A stretch of 64,000 nucleotides of DNA from Lactobacillus psittaci DSM 15354 (GCF_000425905.1 NZ_KE384473.1:188693-252692); one strand, 5' to 3'; positions 24,759 to 35,225 are shown, counted from the stretch's first letter. The notes: generated by a model not told the origin, from the sequence alone. Translations and numbers: made by a program.

Positions 24759-25688
24759 ATGGAAATTCAATTTTTAGGTACAGGGGCTGGCCAGCCATCA
24801 AAGCAGCGCAATGTCTCAAGTTTGGCATTGAAGCTACTGGATGAATTAAATGAAGTCTGGCTATTTGATGTTGGAGAAGCTACACAACATCAAATATTAA
24901 AAACCAATATTCGCCCTCGAAAAATTACCAAAATTTTCATTTCACACAATCATGGGGATCATATTTTTGGTTTACCAGGTTTACTTTCAACCCGTTCTTT
25001 TCAAGGCGATGTTGGCCCATTAACAATTTATGGCCCAGCAGGTTTAGAACAATTTGTACGCACCAGTCTTAGAATTTCAAAAACTAAGATTAGTTATCCG
25101 ATTCACTTTATTGAGTTAACAGAATCTGGTGTAGTTTTTGAAAATAAGGAATTTAAAGTAACTTGTGATAAACTTGATCACCGTGTTCCTTGCTTTGGCT
25201 ACCGGGTAGAAGAAAAATCACGTCCTGGTGAGTTATTAATGGATAAGCTAGCTCCGTATCATTTACCTAATGGCCCAATTTTGGGTGAGCTTAAGGCTGG
25301 AAAAGTGGTAAAGTTAGAAGATGGAACGGAACTAAATGGAAAAGATTTTTTAGGACCGGAAAAGAAGGGACGAATCGTCACAATTATTTACGATACTCGT
25401 GCAACTGATGCAATTAGAAAATTAGCCCAAAATGCTGATGTTCTGATTCATGAAGCAACTTTTAATGGTAATGAAAGTAAGATGGCAAGAGCATATTATC
25501 ATTCAACTGCCGATCAAGCTGCCAGAGTTGCAAAGGATTGTGGGGTAAAGACTTTATATCTAACTCATGTTTCTGCTCGTTATTTAGGAGCTAAAGCTTT
25601 TGAAATGCAAAAACAAGCTCGTAAAATTTTCCCAAATACTTTTTTAGTTAATGATTTTGATGATTTTGATATTCCGTTGAGAGGTTAA
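24759..25688 (+). CDS. rnz: Ribonuclease Z (309 aa)
   Basis: Endonuclease for tRNA 3' ends, a metallo-beta-lactamase fold. It starts [19 protein letters not shown] and has the metal motif [13 protein letters not shown]. Further His/Asp ligands lie in [15 protein letters not shown] and LTHVSARY. The length is normal. It is followed 3 nt later by an SDR gene, so they are co-transcribed. Confidence 0.96.
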   Translation: MEIQFLGTGAGQPSKQRNVSSLALKLLDELNEVWLFDVGEATQHQILKTNIRPRKITKIFISHNHGDHIFGLPGLLSTRSFQGDVGPLTIYGPAGLEQFVRTSLRISKTKISYPIHFIELTESGVVFENKEFKVTCDKLDHRVPCFGYRVEEKSRPGELLMDKLAPYHLPNGPILGELKAGKVVKLEDGTELNGKDFLGPEKKGRIVTIIYDTRATDAIRKLAQNADVLIHEATFNGNESKMARAYYHSTADQAARVAKDCGVKTLYLTHVSARYLGAKAFEMQKQARKIFPNTFLVNDFDDFDIPLRG

Positions 25689-25691
25689 ATT

Positions 25692-26486
25692 ATGAGTGAT
25701 TCATTACGTGATAAGGTTGTTGTTGTAACTGGTGCATCAAGTGGAATTGGCCGGTCGGTTGCTTTACAAGCAGCAGAACGGGGTGCAAATTTAATTTTGC
25801 TTGCTCGCAGAGAAGAAAAGTTGCTTGAAGTAGCTGCTGAAGCTAAAGAATTATCCGGCAGTGAAGTTATAGTTTTACCAACAGATATGGGTAGAGCTGA
25901 TCAAATTGAAGCTAGTTTTAAACAAATTATTCAAAAAGTTAAACATATTGACTTTTTAGTAAATGCTGCAGGTTTTGGCGATTTTGAAAACTTCTTGGAT
26001 CAAAATCCTCAACTTGTGACCAATATGTTCCAAGTAAATGTTTTAGGCTTGATGTACTTCACCCGTTTGATTGCCAGAATCATGATTGACCAAAATCACG
26101 GGCAAGTAATTAACATTGGTTCAATTGCCGGTAAGATTCCAACAACTAAGTCTGCCGCTTATAGTGCAAGTAAAGCAGCTGTAATTCAATTTTCAAACGT
26201 TTTACGTTTAGAACTTAGTCCATTTAATGTTAAAGTGATGACAGTTAATCCAGGTCCTGTTTATACTAACTTCTTCAATCGAGCAGATAAGACGGGGAAT
26301 TATGTTCAAAATGTTCAAGCCTTCATGCTTGACCCTGATGATGTTGCCTGGCAAATTGTACACTACTTCGGCAGTAATAAGCGCGAATTAAACTTGCCAA
26401 TCAGCTTAGCAATTTTTGCTAAGTTATATAATCTTTGTCCAACAATTGGAGATTATCTTTCACTAATTTTTGGTTCAAAGAAATAA
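25692..26486 (+). CDS. Short-chain dehydrogenase/reductase (264 aa)
   Basis: NAD(P)-dependent oxidoreductase of the classical SDR type (DltE/YqjQ-like length). The Rossmann motif VVVTGASSGIGRSVA is followed by NAAGF, the catalytic Ser in NIGSIAG and YSASK (Tyr and Lys). The substrate is unknown. It starts 3 nt after rnz; this pair is frequent in Gram-positive genomes. Confidence 0.92.
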   Translation: MSDSLRDKVVVVTGASSGIGRSVALQAAERGANLILLARREEKLLEVAAEAKELSGSEVIVLPTDMGRADQIEASFKQIIQKVKHIDFLVNAAGFGDFENFLDQNPQLVTNMFQVNVLGLMYFTRLIARIMIDQNHGQVINIGSIAGKIPTTKSAAYSASKAAVIQFSNVLRLELSPFNVKVMTVNPGPVYTNFFNRADKTGNYVQNVQAFMLDPDDVAWQIVHYFGSNKRELNLPISLAIFAKLYNLCPTIGDYLSLIFGSKK

Positions 26487-26512
26487 AAAGTAGCGGAAGG
26501 TAGGATTGAGGA

Positions 26513-26767
26513 ATGAATAAACAGAAAAACTTAGTTTTAGGTTTAGCAATTAGTATATTAGTAATTGTTTTTGTCTTATTAAATACAGAACCAGTTACGA
26601 TTAATTTTTTAATTTTTAAACCTAAATTACCACTAATTGTAGTCTTAGTTTTAATGGCTTTTTTAGGAGCCTTAATTTCATGGCTATTAGGGGTCTTTAA
26701 TGATAGAGAAGCACGCAAGAAGTTTCCTTTTTTTAATAAAAAATCTGACAAGAAACTCGGCGAATAA
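26513..26767 (+). CDS. LapA-domain small membrane protein (84 aa)
   Basis: Two hydrophobic spans (about residues 7-26 and 39-62) separated by a short loop with FVLLNTEPVTINFLIF, the usual signature of the LapA/DUF1049 family, and a basic C-terminal tail. A role in envelope or lipopolysaccharide-related assembly is known only for Gram-negative relatives; in lactobacilli the function is open. It starts 26 nt after the SDR gene. Confidence 0.75.
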   Translation: MNKQKNLVLGLAISILVIVFVLLNTEPVTINFLIFKPKLPLIVVLVLMAFLGALISWLLGVFNDREARKKFPFFNKKSDKKLGE

Positions 26768-26816
26768 ACTTGATTTATAACTCATCTAATAGTATGATTG
26801 TAATACGTGAGTAACG

Positions 26817-26842
26817 AAGTCTGATTCTAATTAGACTTTTTC
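26817..26842 (+). terminator. Weak terminator upstream of rpmF
   Basis: AAGTCT pairs with AGACTT and is followed by T-residues, separating the rnz-SDR-LapA unit from rpmF. Confidence 0.45.
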
Positions 26843-26874
26843 AGTCTCAAACTACAAAAAAGGAGATTTAACGA

Positions 26875-27057
26875 ATGGCAGTTCCTGCAAGAAAAACTTC
26901 AAAACAAAAGAAACGTTCACGTCGTGGTCATATTAAGTTAACTGTACCTGCAATGCACTATGATGCAACTACAGGTGAATACCGCTTAAGCCACCGTGTT
27001 TCACCAAACGGCTACTACAAGGGTCGTCAAGTTGTTAAGAAGAGCAACAACGACTAA
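26875..27057 (+). CDS. rpmF: 50S ribosomal protein L32 (60 aa)
   Basis: Begins [19 protein letters not shown], the L32 signature, with the C-terminal YKGRQVVKK. The zinc-binding Cys of some L32 proteins are absent, so this is the C-minus form. ATG follows AAAAGGAG. It ends in a strong terminator. The yceD gene that often precedes rpmF is not here. Confidence 0.97.
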   Translation: MAVPARKTSKQKKRSRRGHIKLTVPAMHYDATTGEYRLSHRVSPNGYYKGRQVVKKSNND

Positions 27058-27065
27058 TCTATTTG

Positions 27066-27098
27066 AAAGACACCTGTTTTTCGGTGTCTTTTTTTTTA
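27066..27098 (+). terminator. rpmF terminator
   Basis: AAAGACACC and GGTGTCTTT form the stem, followed by a long T-run. Confidence 0.88.
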
Positions 27099-27128
27099 CA
27101 AAAAATCTATTCAATGAGGGATTACATA

Positions 27129-28694
27129 ATGAAACTTGTTTTTTTGCATACTAGTGATACCCACGGTTTTATGCTTCCAACCGATTATCAAGATAAGGGT
27201 GATTATTCTGCACCAATAAGTTTAAGTCGCGTTTCAACTGTCATTAAGGCTAAAAGAAAAGAATGGGGCAATGAGCGTGTGATTGTAACGGATGCAGGTG
27301 ACTGTTTACAAGGGTCACCATTGGCTAGTTATTGTCATGCTGGACAAGATTTTAGTCGTTTAGATAGTTTTACTGCCTGCTATAACGAAATAGGTTATGA
27401 TGGTCGTTGTTTAGGAAATCATGATTTTAATTTCGGTCTTGACTATCTTAAACATTATATTGCAGGTAATAAGGCAGATTTTGTTAATGATAATATTTTA
27501 GATGAGAGTACCGAAAAGCCTGCTTTTGGACAGGAATTTAAGATTGTTGAACGTGAAGGCGTAAAAGTAGGTTTATTAGGAATTACCACGCAATATGTTC
27601 CTCATTGGGAACCCCAGGAACACATTAAGGGCTTGAAATTTGTTTCAGCTTTTGATCAAATAAAAAAACTTGCGCCTAAACTTAAAAAGCAAGTTGATTT
27701 GTTAGCAGTCATGTATCATGGTGGTTTTGAAAGTGACCTTGAAACTGGAGAACCAACAGAACCACATACTGGTGAAAATGAAGGCTACAAGATTTTAAAA
27801 GAAATTCCAGAAGTTGATATTTTCTTGACCGGACACCAGCATCGCCGCTTGAATACAATTGTTGATAATAAGCCAATTGTGCAACCAGGTTATCGCGGTG
27901 AATGTGTGGCAGAAATTGTCATGGACCTTGATAAAGATGGCAATCAAGTTAAGGTAAAAGATATCAAAACTGCTTTGATTGATACGGCTGACTATGAACC
28001 TGATCAAGCCATTATTGACCATATCAAGGAAGTTGATGAAGGAACACAAAAATGGCTTGATCAACCAATTGCCAACTTATCTGAACCTGCTCCAATCAAT
28101 AATGCCTTTGAAGGGCGAATTAAAGGAGCGCCATTTATTAACCTTTTGCAACAAATGCAAATTTACTTTACTGGAGCAGATATTTCAGCTACTGCTGTAA
28201 TGAGTGAAAAGGCACGTGGGTTTACCAGCAAGACAGTAACTTTGAGACAAGTAATTTTAAATTATCCATATGCTAACCAGTTATGTAAGGTTAAATTAAC
28301 AGGTAAGGATTTGAAGGAAATTCTAGAGCATACTGCTACTTTCTTAGAAAAAGATGCTGAAGGCAACTTACACTTTATTGATCGCTACATTAAGCCTAAG
28401 CCACAACTTTACCATTTTGATGTCTTCTATCCATTACACTATGAAGTTGATGTTTCAAAGCCACATGGTCATCGCGTTGTGAAGCTAGAATTAAATGGTA
28501 AGCCAATTGAAGATGATAAGATTTATCATTTAGCTGTTAATAACTATCGGGCAATGGGCGGTGGTTTTTACCCAGCATATTCAATGGATAAAATTGAAAT
28601 GATGCTTGATAAAGATTATGTACAAATGTTTACTGAATACCTCAGTAGCGGTACGGTTAAGGTTGATACCAAGCCAAATTATAAGTTTTATTAG
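27129..28694 (+). CDS. Metallophosphatase, UshA/5'-nucleotidase type (521 aa)
   Basis: Hydrolyses nucleotides or cyclic nucleotides. The N-terminal metallophosphatase domain carries SDTHG, DAGDCLQGSP, GNHDFNFG, MYHGGFE and GHQHRR. A C-terminal 5'-nucleotidase domain follows (about residues 330-510, with FYPAYSMD). No signal peptide is seen, so it is likely cytoplasmic, unlike secreted UshA. ATG 27129 is used; the frame extends into the rpmF terminator region without a better start. GAGGG precedes it. Confidence 0.88.
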   Translation: MKLVFLHTSDTHGFMLPTDYQDKGDYSAPISLSRVSTVIKAKRKEWGNERVIVTDAGDCLQGSPLASYCHAGQDFSRLDSFTACYNEIGYDGRCLGNHDFNFGLDYLKHYIAGNKADFVNDNILDESTEKPAFGQEFKIVEREGVKVGLLGITTQYVPHWEPQEHIKGLKFVSAFDQIKKLAPKLKKQVDLLAVMYHGGFESDLETGEPTEPHTGENEGYKILKEIPEVDIFLTGHQHRRLNTIVDNKPIVQPGYRGECVAEIVMDLDKDGNQVKVKDIKTALIDTADYEPDQAIIDHIKEVDEGTQKWLDQPIANLSEPAPINNAFEGRIKGAPFINLLQQMQIYFTGADISATAVMSEKARGFTSKTVTLRQVILNYPYANQLCKVKLTGKDLKEILEHTATFLEKDAEGNLHFIDRYIKPKPQLYHFDVFYPLHYEVDVSKPHGHRVVKLELNGKPIEDDKIYHLAVNNYRAMGGGFYPAYSMDKIEMMLDKDYVQMFTEYLSSGTVKVDTKPNYKFY

Positions 28695-28697
28695 TAA

Positions 28698-28730
28698 AGA
28701 AAAAAGCCACTTCAATAGTGGCTTTTTCTT
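28698..28730. terminator. Terminator after the phosphatase gene
   Basis: AAAAAGCCAC and GTGGCTTTTT form a 10-bp stem between the phosphatase gene and the converging DUF2929 gene; it can serve both strands. Confidence 0.85.
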
Positions 28731-28752
28731 ATGCGATTTTTATTTAAATTAA

Positions 28753-28956
28753 TTAAAATAATTTACTGTATTTACTCTTATCTTTATGACTTTTTGCAGT
28801 AATGAAAGGAATAATCACTGCAAATAATAAACCAAAGGCAACGCCAACTCTAATTGATTGAACGGGATTAAACGCTGTTTGCGTTAATGCAGCCGCAATA
28901 AAGCCGGTGATTAACATGAAAATTGTGCTCCAAAAAGCAGTAATAATATATCTCAT
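28753..28956 (-). CDS. DUF2929-family membrane protein (67 aa)
   Basis: Small protein with two hydrophobic spans and a Lys/Ser-rich tail. The start MRYIITAFWSTIFMLITGF and its place upstream of dnaE fit the YjzD/DUF2929 family. ATG 28956 is chosen because GAAGGAGAAG precedes it; the frame runs 11 codons further. Function unknown. Confidence 0.7.
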   Translation of the reverse strand: MRYIITAFWSTIFMLITGFIAAALTQTAFNPVQSIRVGVAFGLLFAVIIPFITAKSHKDKSKYSKLF

Positions 28957-29027
28957 AGCTTCTCCTTCTTTCGTTTTGAATTTTAACAAATTTTGGCTCC
29001 TCTTACAAGAAAAGACTGACTGGCTTT

Positions 29028-29036
29028 TGTTATACT
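29028..29036 (+). promoter_or_regulatory. Extended -10 promoter of dnaE
   Basis: TGTTATACT, a good extended -10 element 25 bp before dnaE. Confidence 0.5.
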
Positions 29037-29060
29037 AGAAATAAATGGAGGATAAAAAAG

Positions 29061-32000
29061 ATGCAAGTAGCTGGTTTACAAACTCTTAGTTCATATTCAT
29101 TATTGCAAAGCCCGATTAAAATCAACCAATTAGTCAAAGATGCTCAAGAAAAAGGTTATGACAGCATAGCTTTAACTGATATTAATGTCACGTATGGCTT
29201 GGTAGATTTTTATTTAGCAGCCAAAAAGCAGGGAATTAAGCCCTTGCTCGGTATGACAATTCGGATTAACGGCTTAATTGATCCGGCAAAAAAATACGAT
29301 TTACTTACCATTGCTAAAAATCAGCAGGGCTATCAAAATATTTTGCGCTTATCAAGCGCCATTAACTTAATCACAGAAAATGGTCAAAATGATAAAGTCT
29401 TAACTTTAAAACAGCTTGATAAATATTTGAGTCATCAGTTCTTTATTGTTCCGGCCAATGACCGAAGCGAATTGCGGTCATTATCTGAAACAAGTCCCAA
29501 TTTAGCTAGCGACTTTGTACGAGAAATAAGTAACCTGATTCCTTCAACTAGTAGTTTGTATTTGGGAGTTTATGGTGCCAAAGGGCAGACTTATCTTGAT
29601 TTCGTGTCAAGTATGGCTAAACAATTTAACTTACCATTAGTTGCAACTGAAGATGTGCGTTATCTTAATCCGCAAGATCAATTTTTGACGAAGACATTAG
29701 GAGCAATTGCTAATAATGTCAAATTGCATCCATTAGTTGAATTAGCTCAAGAAAGAGGGTCGCACTATTTACGTTCAAGTACCGAATTAAGTGTGTCATA
29801 CCGCAATTTAAATTTAGAAACTGCCTTGTTTAATGCAGCTAAAATTGCTACTGAAGCCAATAGTGAAGTCGAATTTGTTCAACCTCAGTTACCCAAGTAT
29901 CATCAGGATAAATTTGCAAGTTCTCAAGCTTACTTGCGTCATCTAGCTGAAATTGGCCTAGCTAGTCGTTTTAAGTCTGGAAAAATCCCCCAGCCGTATC
30001 AAGAGCGCCTTGATTACGAGTTAAAGGTTATTAACGAAATGGGCTTTGATGATTACTTCTTAATTGTCTGGGATGTTATTAATTATGCACATTCAGTTGA
30101 TATTACTACGGGTCCAGGGAGAGGGTCGGCCGCTGGATCACTTGTTGCTTATAGTTTGCGTATTACTGAAGTTGACCCACTAAGATATCATTTGCTCTTT
30201 GAAAGATTTCTAAATCCATCAAGAAAGCAAATGCCCGATATTGACTTGGATATTCCAGATAATCGGCGTGATGAAGTGATTAAGTATATGTTTACAAAGT
30301 ATGGGATGGATCACGCTGCGCAAATTCTAACTTTTGGTACTTTAGCAGCAAAACAAGCAATTCGAGACTGTGGTCGAGTCTTTGGCCTAGCTAAGACCCA
30401 AATCGATAAGTGGACTAGGGCCATTCCATTTAAGAAGACAAAAATCACCTTGCAAGAAGCTTACCAAGAATCAGAAAAGATGCGACTCTTAGTCAATGCT
30501 ACGGAAGTTAATAAGTTGATGTTTAAGACGGCTTTAGCTTTAGAAGATTTGCCACGCCACTATTCAATTCACGCCGCTGGTTTAGTTATTTCTGATAAAT
30601 CAATTGCTAAAATTTCTGGTTTACAAGCTGGTGTCAATGAAATTCCAGTTACTCAACAAACAAAAAAGCATGTTGAAGAATTAGGATTATTAAAGATTGA
30701 CTTTTTGGGTTTGCGTAATTTAACAATTTTAGGTAATACTTTAAAGATTTTATCCCAAGACGGAATAAAGCTAGATCCTAAGTTAATCAATTTGCAAGAT
30801 ACTAAAACTTTGGCTTTATTCCAAGCAGGCGAAACTGACGCAATTTTTCAATTTGAATCTGCCGGCATTCAAGGTGTTTTACGTCGACTACATCCAGATG
30901 ATTTTGAAGACGTAGTTGCAGTCAACGCCTTGTATCGTCCAGGTCCAATTAAAAATATTGACCACTTTATTAATCGTAAGCTGGGGAAAGAACCAGTTAC
31001 TTATCCTGATTCAAGTCTTGAAGCAATTTTAAAACCTACTTATGGGATTTTGGTTTACCAAGAACAAGTTATGCAAACAGCCCAAATTTTAGCTGGTTTT
31101 AGTCTAGGTGAAGCCGATAACTTGCGTCGGGCGATGAGCAAAAAAGATCAGGCAGTTATTGAAAAAGAACGGAGTAAGTTTATCAGTGGGGCAATTGAAA
31201 AGGGCCATAGTAAGCAGCAGGCTGAAATTATTTATAACTATATTGAACAGTTTGCAAATTATGGCTTTAACCGTTCTCATGCCGTTGCCTACTCAAAGGT
31301 AGCCTTTTGGCTAGCCTATTTGAAAGTGCATTTTCCTGCTGCTTTTTACACGGCTTTATTAAATTCCAACCTCGCTAACCGTGAAAAATTAGCTGAATAT
31401 ATTCGCCAAGCTCAAAAATATGGTGTTAAAGTCCATCATCCTGATATTAACCAGAGTCAAGTTGATTTTACCTTACAAAAAGGTGAATTATGGACGGGAC
31501 TTAAGGCAATTAAAGGCGTCAGAATCGACTTTTTAAGAAATATTGTTGCAAATAGACCATATAAATCATTAGTCGATTTTTTAAGAAAAATTGATACTAA
31601 GTTTTTGAACGCACAGGCTATTTGTGCCTTAATCAAGGGAGGCTGTTTTGATAAAATCGATGCTAACCGAAGTGAACTACTCTATAATTGTGAAGATATC
31701 GTTGAAAATGTGAAATTCACTGGCCAAAATATTACACTTTCTGAAGGCTTAGGTGGCATTCGGATGGTTGAAAAAGAAGCGCCAACCAAGAGCCAAAAAG
31801 CAGAAATGGAAGAAGAGGTTTTGGGCTTTTCAACAACGCAAACAGCTTTAGTTGCAGTTCAAAAATATGCTAAACGGTTTAATACTAGGGACTTAACGAG
31901 TTATCAAGTTAATGAAACTGGGATAAGCGTCGGTAGATTAATTAAACTAAAGCAAATTCGTACCAAAAAAGGCGATACTATGGCCTTTGCACAATTTACT

Positions 32001-32177
32001 GATGCAATATCAACTATTGAAGTAACAATATTCCCTGGAGTATATAAAAAGTTTGCGGAAATTTTAAAAGAAGGACAGATTTATTTGTTAGGTTTGCGGA
32101 CTACAAATGACCGTTATGATGCTAGCAAGGTTCAATATTTCCTTACCAATTTAAAACAAGTGAATTTCAAAGAATAA
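29061..32177 (+). CDS. dnaE: DNA polymerase III subunit alpha DnaE (1038 aa)
   Basis: Replicative polymerase of the DnaE type that works with PolC in Firmicutes. The palm contains GPGRGSAAGSLVAY and MPDIDLDIPDNRRDEV with catalytic Asp residues, YRPGPIKNIDHF lies in the fingers, and a C-terminal OB domain follows (TMAFAQFTDAISTIEVTIF). The N-terminal PHP domain is degenerate: the usual HLHxHSxYSLLDG reads LQTLSSYSLLQ and TDHG reads TDIN, so its metal site is lost. ATG follows TGGAGG. It precedes pfkA. Confidence 0.95.
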   Translation: MQVAGLQTLSSYSLLQSPIKINQLVKDAQEKGYDSIALTDINVTYGLVDFYLAAKKQGIKPLLGMTIRINGLIDPAKKYDLLTIAKNQQGYQNILRLSSAINLITENGQNDKVLTLKQLDKYLSHQFFIVPANDRSELRSLSETSPNLASDFVREISNLIPSTSSLYLGVYGAKGQTYLDFVSSMAKQFNLPLVATEDVRYLNPQDQFLTKTLGAIANNVKLHPLVELAQERGSHYLRSSTELSVSYRNLNLETALFNAAKIATEANSEVEFVQPQLPKYHQDKFASSQAYLRHLAEIGLASRFKSGKIPQPYQERLDYELKVINEMGFDDYFLIVWDVINYAHSVDITTGPGRGSAAGSLVAYSLRITEVDPLRYHLLFERFLNPSRKQMPDIDLDIPDNRRDEVIKYMFTKYGMDHAAQILTFGTLAAKQAIRDCGRVFGLAKTQIDKWTRAIPFKKTKITLQEAYQESEKMRLLVNATEVNKLMFKTALALEDLPRHYSIHAAGLVISDKSIAKISGLQAGVNEIPVTQQTKKHVEELGLLKIDFLGLRNLTILGNTLKILSQDGIKLDPKLINLQDTKTLALFQAGETDAIFQFESAGIQGVLRRLHPDDFEDVVAVNALYRPGPIKNIDHFINRKLGKEPVTYPDSSLEAILKPTYGILVYQEQVMQTAQILAGFSLGEADNLRRAMSKKDQAVIEKERSKFISGAIEKGHSKQQAEIIYNYIEQFANYGFNRSHAVAYSKVAFWLAYLKVHFPAAFYTALLNSNLANREKLAEYIRQAQKYGVKVHHPDINQSQVDFTLQKGELWTGLKAIKGVRIDFLRNIVANRPYKSLVDFLRKIDTKFLNAQAICALIKGGCFDKIDANRSELLYNCEDIVENVKFTGQNITLSEGLGGIRMVEKEAPTKSQKAEMEEEVLGFSTTQTALVAVQKYAKRFNTRDLTSYQVNETGISVGRLIKLKQIRTKKGDTMAFAQFTDAISTIEVTIFPGVYKKFAEILKEGQIYLLGLRTTNDRYDASKVQYFLTNLKQVNFKE

Positions 32178-32211
32178 AATCAAATTAATAAAATCACAAT
32201 ATAACAAGGAA

Positions 32212-32225
32212 TGGTAACGCTAACA
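32212..32225 (+). promoter_or_regulatory. cre-like site upstream of pfkA
   Basis: TGGTAACGCTAACA matches the cre consensus at 12 of 14 positions and lies about 120 bp before pfkA. CcpA activates related glycolytic operons from upstream cre sites, so activation is possible. Confidence 0.5.
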
Positions 32226-32345
32226 ATGTGTAAAATGTAAAAGAAATTGATTTTAGGCCACTTTTTTAAAGACTTTGAGGCAAAAAAATGGTAGTATTTA
32301 AGTGATGTGAGAAATTACACATAATAATCATGATGGGGTGAATTC

Positions 32346-33305
32346 ATGAAACGGATTGGTATTTTAACTAGTGGTGGGGATGCACCTGGTATGAATGCTG
32401 CTGTCCGTGCTGTAGCAAGAACTGCAATGGCAAATGGCATTGAAGTTTTTGGTATTCGTTACGGATTCGCAGGTCTTGTGGCAGGCGACATTTTCCCATT
32501 GACATCTGATTCAGTTGCCAATGTTTTAACCCGTGGTGGTACTTTCCTGTACACAGCTCGTTATCCTGAGTTTGCACAAGAAGAAGGTCAACTTCGCGGT
32601 ATTGAACAATTGAAGAAGCATGGAATCGAAGCCTTAGTTGTTATTGGTGGTGACGGTTCATATCATGGTGCCTTGGCCTTGACTAAGAGAGGATTTAACT
32701 CAATCGGTCTTCCAGGTACTATTGATAATGATATTCCATTCACTGATTTAACTATCGGTTTTGATACAGCTTGCACAACTGCTGCTGATGCAATTGATAA
32801 AATCAGAGATACTGCAAGTAGTCACCAACGTGTCTTCGTAATTAACGTTATGGGACGTAATTGTGGTGACATTGCCATGCGTGTCGGTGTGGCAAGTGGC
32901 GCTGATGCAATCGTTATTCCGGAAAAGCCTTATAGCATTGAAGCAATTGCTGATAAGCTTAAGAAGAGCTTTGCCAATGGTAAAGACCACGGTATTGTAA
33001 TCGTTGCAGAAGGTGTTATGACTTCAGATGAGTTCTTGAAGGAACTACTTAAGTATGGTGACTTTGATGCTCGTACTGAAGTTTTAGGTCACATGCAACG
33101 TGGTGGTGAACCAACAGTTAGCGATCGTGTCTTGGCCAGCAAGATGGGTGCCTACGCTGTTAAGCTCTTAATGGAAGGTAAGGGTGGATTAGCTGTAGGT
33201 ATTGAAGATAACCACTTGTGTACCCACGATATTGTTGATTTATTTGATTCCCACCACGTCGGTGATTACTCATTGCTTGCAATGAATGATGATTTGTCAC
33301 GGTAA
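32346..33305 (+). CDS. pfkA: 6-phosphofructokinase (319 aa)
   Basis: ATP-dependent phosphorylation of fructose 6-phosphate. [26 protein letters not shown] and LPGTIDNDI (catalytic Asp) are all present and the length is normal. ATG follows GGGGTGAA. It lies 33 nt before pyk, the arrangement known from Lactobacillus delbrueckii. Codon use is that of a highly expressed gene. Because the window has no lacC, this enzyme could also phosphorylate tagatose 6-phosphate, but that is untested. Confidence 0.97.
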   Translation: MKRIGILTSGGDAPGMNAAVRAVARTAMANGIEVFGIRYGFAGLVAGDIFPLTSDSVANVLTRGGTFLYTARYPEFAQEEGQLRGIEQLKKHGIEALVVIGGDGSYHGALALTKRGFNSIGLPGTIDNDIPFTDLTIGFDTACTTAADAIDKIRDTASSHQRVFVINVMGRNCGDIAMRVGVASGADAIVIPEKPYSIEAIADKLKKSFANGKDHGIVIVAEGVMTSDEFLKELLKYGDFDARTEVLGHMQRGGEPTVSDRVLASKMGAYAVKLLMEGKGGLAVGIEDNHLCTHDIVDLFDSHHVGDYSLLAMNDDLSR

Positions 33306-33337
33306 ATTTTGTTTTTGTAAATAGGAGAGTTTTTTAA

Positions 33338-35107
33338 ATGAAGAAAACTAAGATTGTTAGTACTTTAGGTCCTGCTTCAAACGATTTGGAAACTATCATT
33401 AAGTTAATTGAAGCTGGTGCGAACGTTTTCCGTTTTAACTTCTCACACGGTGATCACGAAGAACACCTTTCACGTATGAAGTTAGTTAGAGAAGCTGAAA
33501 AGAAGACCGGCAAGTTAGTTGGTATTATGCTTGACACTAAGGGTGCTGAAATCAGAACTACTGAACAAGAAGAAGGCAAGTTCACTATTCACACTGGTGA
33601 AACTATGCGTATTTCTATGGATGCTACCAAGAAGGGTAACAAGGACAAGATTTACGTAACTTACCCAGGTCTTTACGATGATACTCACGTTGGTGGTCAC
33701 GTATTAATTGATGATGGTAAGGTTGACTTATTAATTACTGAAAAAGATGAAGCTAACAAGGAATTAGTAACCAAGGCTCAAAACACTGGTTTAATTGGTT
33801 CTAAGAAGGGTGTTAACGCACCAGGTGTTGAAATTCGTCTTCCAGGTATTACTGAAAAGGATACTGACGACATTAACTTCGGTTTACAACACGGTATTAA
33901 CTTCATTTCTGCTTCATTTGTACGTAAGGCACAAGACGTATTAGACATTCGTCAATTATGTGAAAACGCTGGTCAAGACCACGTTAAGATCTTCCCTAAG
34001 ATTGAATCACAAGAAGGTATCGACAACATTGACTCAATCCTTCAAGTTTCTGACGGTTTAATGGTTGCTCGTGGTGACATGGGTGTTGAAATCCCATTCA
34101 TGAACGTACCATTCGTACAAAAGACTTTGATCAAGAAGGCAAACGCATTAGGTAAGCCAGTTATTACTGCTACTCAAATGCTTGACTCAATGCAAGAAAA
34201 CCCACGTCCAACTCGTGCCGAAGTAACTGACGTTGCTAACGCTGTTTTAGATGGTACTGACGCAACTATGCTTTCAGGTGAATCAGCAAACGGTTTATAC
34301 CCAGTACAATCTGTACAAGCAATGCACGACATTGACGTACGTACTGAAAAGCAAATTGCTGAACGTAACACTTTAGCACTTCAAAGATTTGAAGAATACC
34401 AAGGCTCAAACGTAACTGAAGCTATTGGTGAATCAGTTGTAAGAACTGCTGAAGAATTAGGTGTTAAGACTATCATTACTGCAACCCAATCAGGTTACAC
34501 TGCAAGAATGATTTCTAAGTACCGTCCAAACGCAGATATCGTTGCTTTGACTTTCGATGAAAAGATCCAACACTCACTTGGTATCGTTTGGGGTGTACAA
34601 CCACTCTTAACTGAAAAGCCTAAGTCAACTGATGACATGTTTGAAAAGGCAGCTAAGCTTGCTAAAGAAAACGGCTTTGTTAAGGATGGCGACTTAGTAA
34701 TTATCGTTGCTGGTGTTCCAGTTGGTGAATCAGGTACTACTAACTTGATGAAGCTTGAACTTATCGGCTCAAAGCTTGTTAAGGGTCTTGGTGTAGGTTC
34801 ACAATCAGTTATCGGTAAGGCTGTTGTTGCAAACAGCGCTGAAGAAGCAAACAACAAAGTTCAAGATGGTGACATCTTAGTTGCTAAGGTAACTGACAAG
34901 GATTACTTACCTGCAATCAAGAAGGCAAGTGGTTTAGTTGTTGAAGCTTCAGGTTTAACTTCACACGCTGCAGTTGTTGGTCTTTCATTAGGTATTCCAG
35001 TTGTTGTTGGTGCTACTGACGCAACTGACAAGATTGCTGACAACACTACTATTACTGTAGATGCACGTCGTGGTGCTGTATACCAAGGCGAAGCTGCTAA
35101 CTTATAA
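33338..35107 (+). CDS. pyk: Pyruvate kinase (589 aa)
   Basis: Makes pyruvate and ATP from phosphoenolpyruvate. The barrel holds KIVSTLGPASND, FRFNFSHGDHEEH, ARGDMGVEIP and ATQMLDSM. The protein carries the extra C-terminal PEP-utiliser-like domain (about residues 485-589; SGLTSHAAVVG) found in Bacillus and Lactobacillus enzymes. It is strongly codon-biased. Second gene of the pfkA-pyk operon; a terminator follows. Confidence 0.97.
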   Translation: MKKTKIVSTLGPASNDLETIIKLIEAGANVFRFNFSHGDHEEHLSRMKLVREAEKKTGKLVGIMLDTKGAEIRTTEQEEGKFTIHTGETMRISMDATKKGNKDKIYVTYPGLYDDTHVGGHVLIDDGKVDLLITEKDEANKELVTKAQNTGLIGSKKGVNAPGVEIRLPGITEKDTDDINFGLQHGINFISASFVRKAQDVLDIRQLCENAGQDHVKIFPKIESQEGIDNIDSILQVSDGLMVARGDMGVEIPFMNVPFVQKTLIKKANALGKPVITATQMLDSMQENPRPTRAEVTDVANAVLDGTDATMLSGESANGLYPVQSVQAMHDIDVRTEKQIAERNTLALQRFEEYQGSNVTEAIGESVVRTAEELGVKTIITATQSGYTARMISKYRPNADIVALTFDEKIQHSLGIVWGVQPLLTEKPKSTDDMFEKAAKLAKENGFVKDGDLVIIVAGVPVGESGTTNLMKLELIGSKLVKGLGVGSQSVIGKAVVANSAEEANNKVQDGDILVAKVTDKDYLPAIKKASGLVVEASGLTSHAAVVGLSLGIPVVVGATDATDKIADNTTITVDARRGAVYQGEAANL

Positions 35108-35135
35108 GATTAAAATTTAAAATCTTTTAGCACTA

Positions 35136-35170
35136 TAAAAGTGGTCTGTTTAGACAGGCCACTTTTATTT
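35136..35170 (+). terminator. pyk terminator
   Basis: AAAAGTGGTCTGT and ACAGGCCACTTTT form a long stem followed by T-rich sequence. Confidence 0.85.
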
Positions 35171-35225
35171 TTGCTTAAAATTCCTTATACTATAGGAGAT
35201 AGACATTTATGGAAGGAGGCCTTTG

